Below are positions 13,954-14,499 of a DNA stretch of 14,499 bases, piece by piece. Origin of the DNA: Casp-actino8 sp044358015 (GTDB taxonomy: Bacteria; Actinomycetota; Acidimicrobiia; Acidimicrobiales; Ilumatobacteraceae); NCBI GenBank assembly GCA_044358015.1, contig JBIKOO010000042.1:1-14499 (forward strand), in the 5' to 3' direction. The position numbers and the translations under genes are program-made. Numbering within the stretch: position 1 is the first letter of the stretch; the number at the start of each line of letters is the position of its first letter. The notes beneath the pieces were generated by a model, which searched no databases, had not been told where the DNA came from, and saw only the letters and a program-made list of their open reading frames with translations.

Positions 13954-14499
13954 TCAGCCTCCTGGATTTGCGGCGAGATGATCGAAAACACCTACTGGAC
14001 GTGTTGCTCGGTATTCGTGCACTATCGGCGCGAGGTCATCTGGGCTAGCGCCGTGCATGATGACTCCATCGCATCCCAAATCAAACTGGTGACGAATACT
14101 CTGAACGCACTGTTCGGGTGTACCGCTAGCAGCGCTCTCAAGCCATTCAGATGGAATGAGAGTCGCCACATGTTCAAGTTGTTCAGTGGTGGCAACGCCA
14201 TCAAGAGCCCCGCGAAATGTTTTGATGAACTCGTCATCCCTGAATCGTTGTAGAACAGTCGGATCCCAATTGTTGGTCGTAACCATTAAGTCGCCATAGC
14301 CCTGCAGATATGTAGCGAGACGCCCAACTGTTTTCTTTAGCCGAATGTCTTCGGGAATGTGGTCGCCAATGGTGGCAAAACACGACCACACTCGAACTTT
14401 GTCGGGGTCGCGCCCGGCACGCTCGGCGCTATCTTTCACCGTCTTCACGCAACGTTGAGTTGTCTCATCCGAGAAGAAAGTATGCAGGATCACACAATC
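13954..14499 (-). CDS. Luciferase-like (LLM class) oxidoreductase, C-terminal 181 residues
   Basis: The gene enters from the right edge: the frame is open to base 14499, and the in-frame GTG at 14493 is probably internal, since a full LLM enzyme has 300-360 residues. Features of the C-terminal half are VWSCFATIGD, the helical region with YLQGYGDLM, SGTPEQCVQSIRHQFDLGCDGVIMHGASPDDL and a final VHEYRAT motif. The layout fits the F420-dependent oxidoreductases common in mycobacteria and related bacteria, perhaps the MSMEG_2249-type group, which I cannot confirm. It would use F420 or flavin to reduce or oxidise a small carbonyl or hydroxyl substrate. Its last codons carry the AGGAGG ribosome site of the hydrolase gene, and its stop lies one base before that gene's start, so the two are co-translated. 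It is not a close copy of the LLM gene at 1339-2364. Confidence 0.85.
   Translation of the reverse strand, partial: DCVILHTFFSDETTQRCVKTVKDSAERAGRDPDKVRVWSCFATIGDHIPEDIRLKKTVGRLATYLQGYGDLMVTTNNWDPTVLQRFRDDEFIKTFRGALDGVATTEQLEHVATLIPSEWLESAASGTPEQCVQSIRHQFDLGCDGVIMHGASPDDLAPIVHEYRATRPVGVFDHLAANPGG
13958..13963 (-). promoter_or_regulatory. Strong ribosome binding site for alpha/beta hydrolase
   Basis: On the minus strand this is a perfect AGGAGG, five bases before ATG 13952. It lies within the last codons of the upstream LLM gene and decides the hydrolase start. It is the only full consensus ribosome site noticed in the window, in contrast to the leaderless-type starts elsewhere. Confidence 0.85.

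Overview
The window is gene-dense and contains no rRNA, tRNA, CRISPR array, insertion sequence or phage gene that I could see. It holds 14 protein genes, two of them cut by the window edges, and no gap between genes exceeds about 50 bases. The gene content suggests a high-to-moderate G+C actinobacterium: two luciferase-like (probably F420-dependent) oxidoreductases, a bacterial P450, an amidohydrolase-2 protein, a Cys-type sulfatase, and TANNNT boxes placed 6-7 nt before several start codons, as in leaderless genes. Base composition looks near 50% G+C, so an aquatic Acidimicrobiia-like lineage is my best guess. No marker gene confirms this.

Left block, plus strand (1-2364): the tail of a xanthine-dehydrogenase-family molybdenum subunit; a compact SsnA-like aminohydrolase starting one base after it; and a luciferase-like oxidoreductase. 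In E. coli, ssnA also lies near an xdh gene, so this looks like an N-heterocycle (purine-like) utilisation operon entering from the left.

Middle block (2353-3534): a phosphatidylcholine synthase (pcs) on the minus strand, tail-overlapping the oxidoreductase, and a divergent four-helix membrane protein that shares its 36-bp promoter region.

Second hydroxylase block, plus strand (3575-7211): a complete three-subunit molybdenum hydroxylase in the order FAD, 2Fe-2S, Mo, with 4-bp overlaps. It is a second member of the same superfamily as the left-edge gene.

Sulfatase/amidohydrolase block (7217-10043): a divergent pair separated by 46 bp, with apparently leaderless starts on both sides.

Right block, minus strand (14499 to 10057): a tightly packed operon of luciferase-like oxidoreductase, alpha/beta hydrolase, cytochrome P450, and a fused biotin-carrier/carboxyltransferase protein, with 1, 12 and 2 bases between genes. 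Hydroxylation, hydrolysis and biotin-dependent carboxylation in one operon suggest catabolism of a branched or hydrophobic carbon skeleton. The substrate cannot be read from the sequence.

The most interesting points are: the fused carrier/carboxyltransferase that looks like the C-terminal half of a single-chain long acyl-CoA carboxylase; the SsnA-like enzyme lacking its N-terminal beta domain; the repeated leaderless promoter pattern; and a molybdenum hydroxylase that keeps the glutamate but not the arginine used for purine binding in classical xanthine dehydrogenase.
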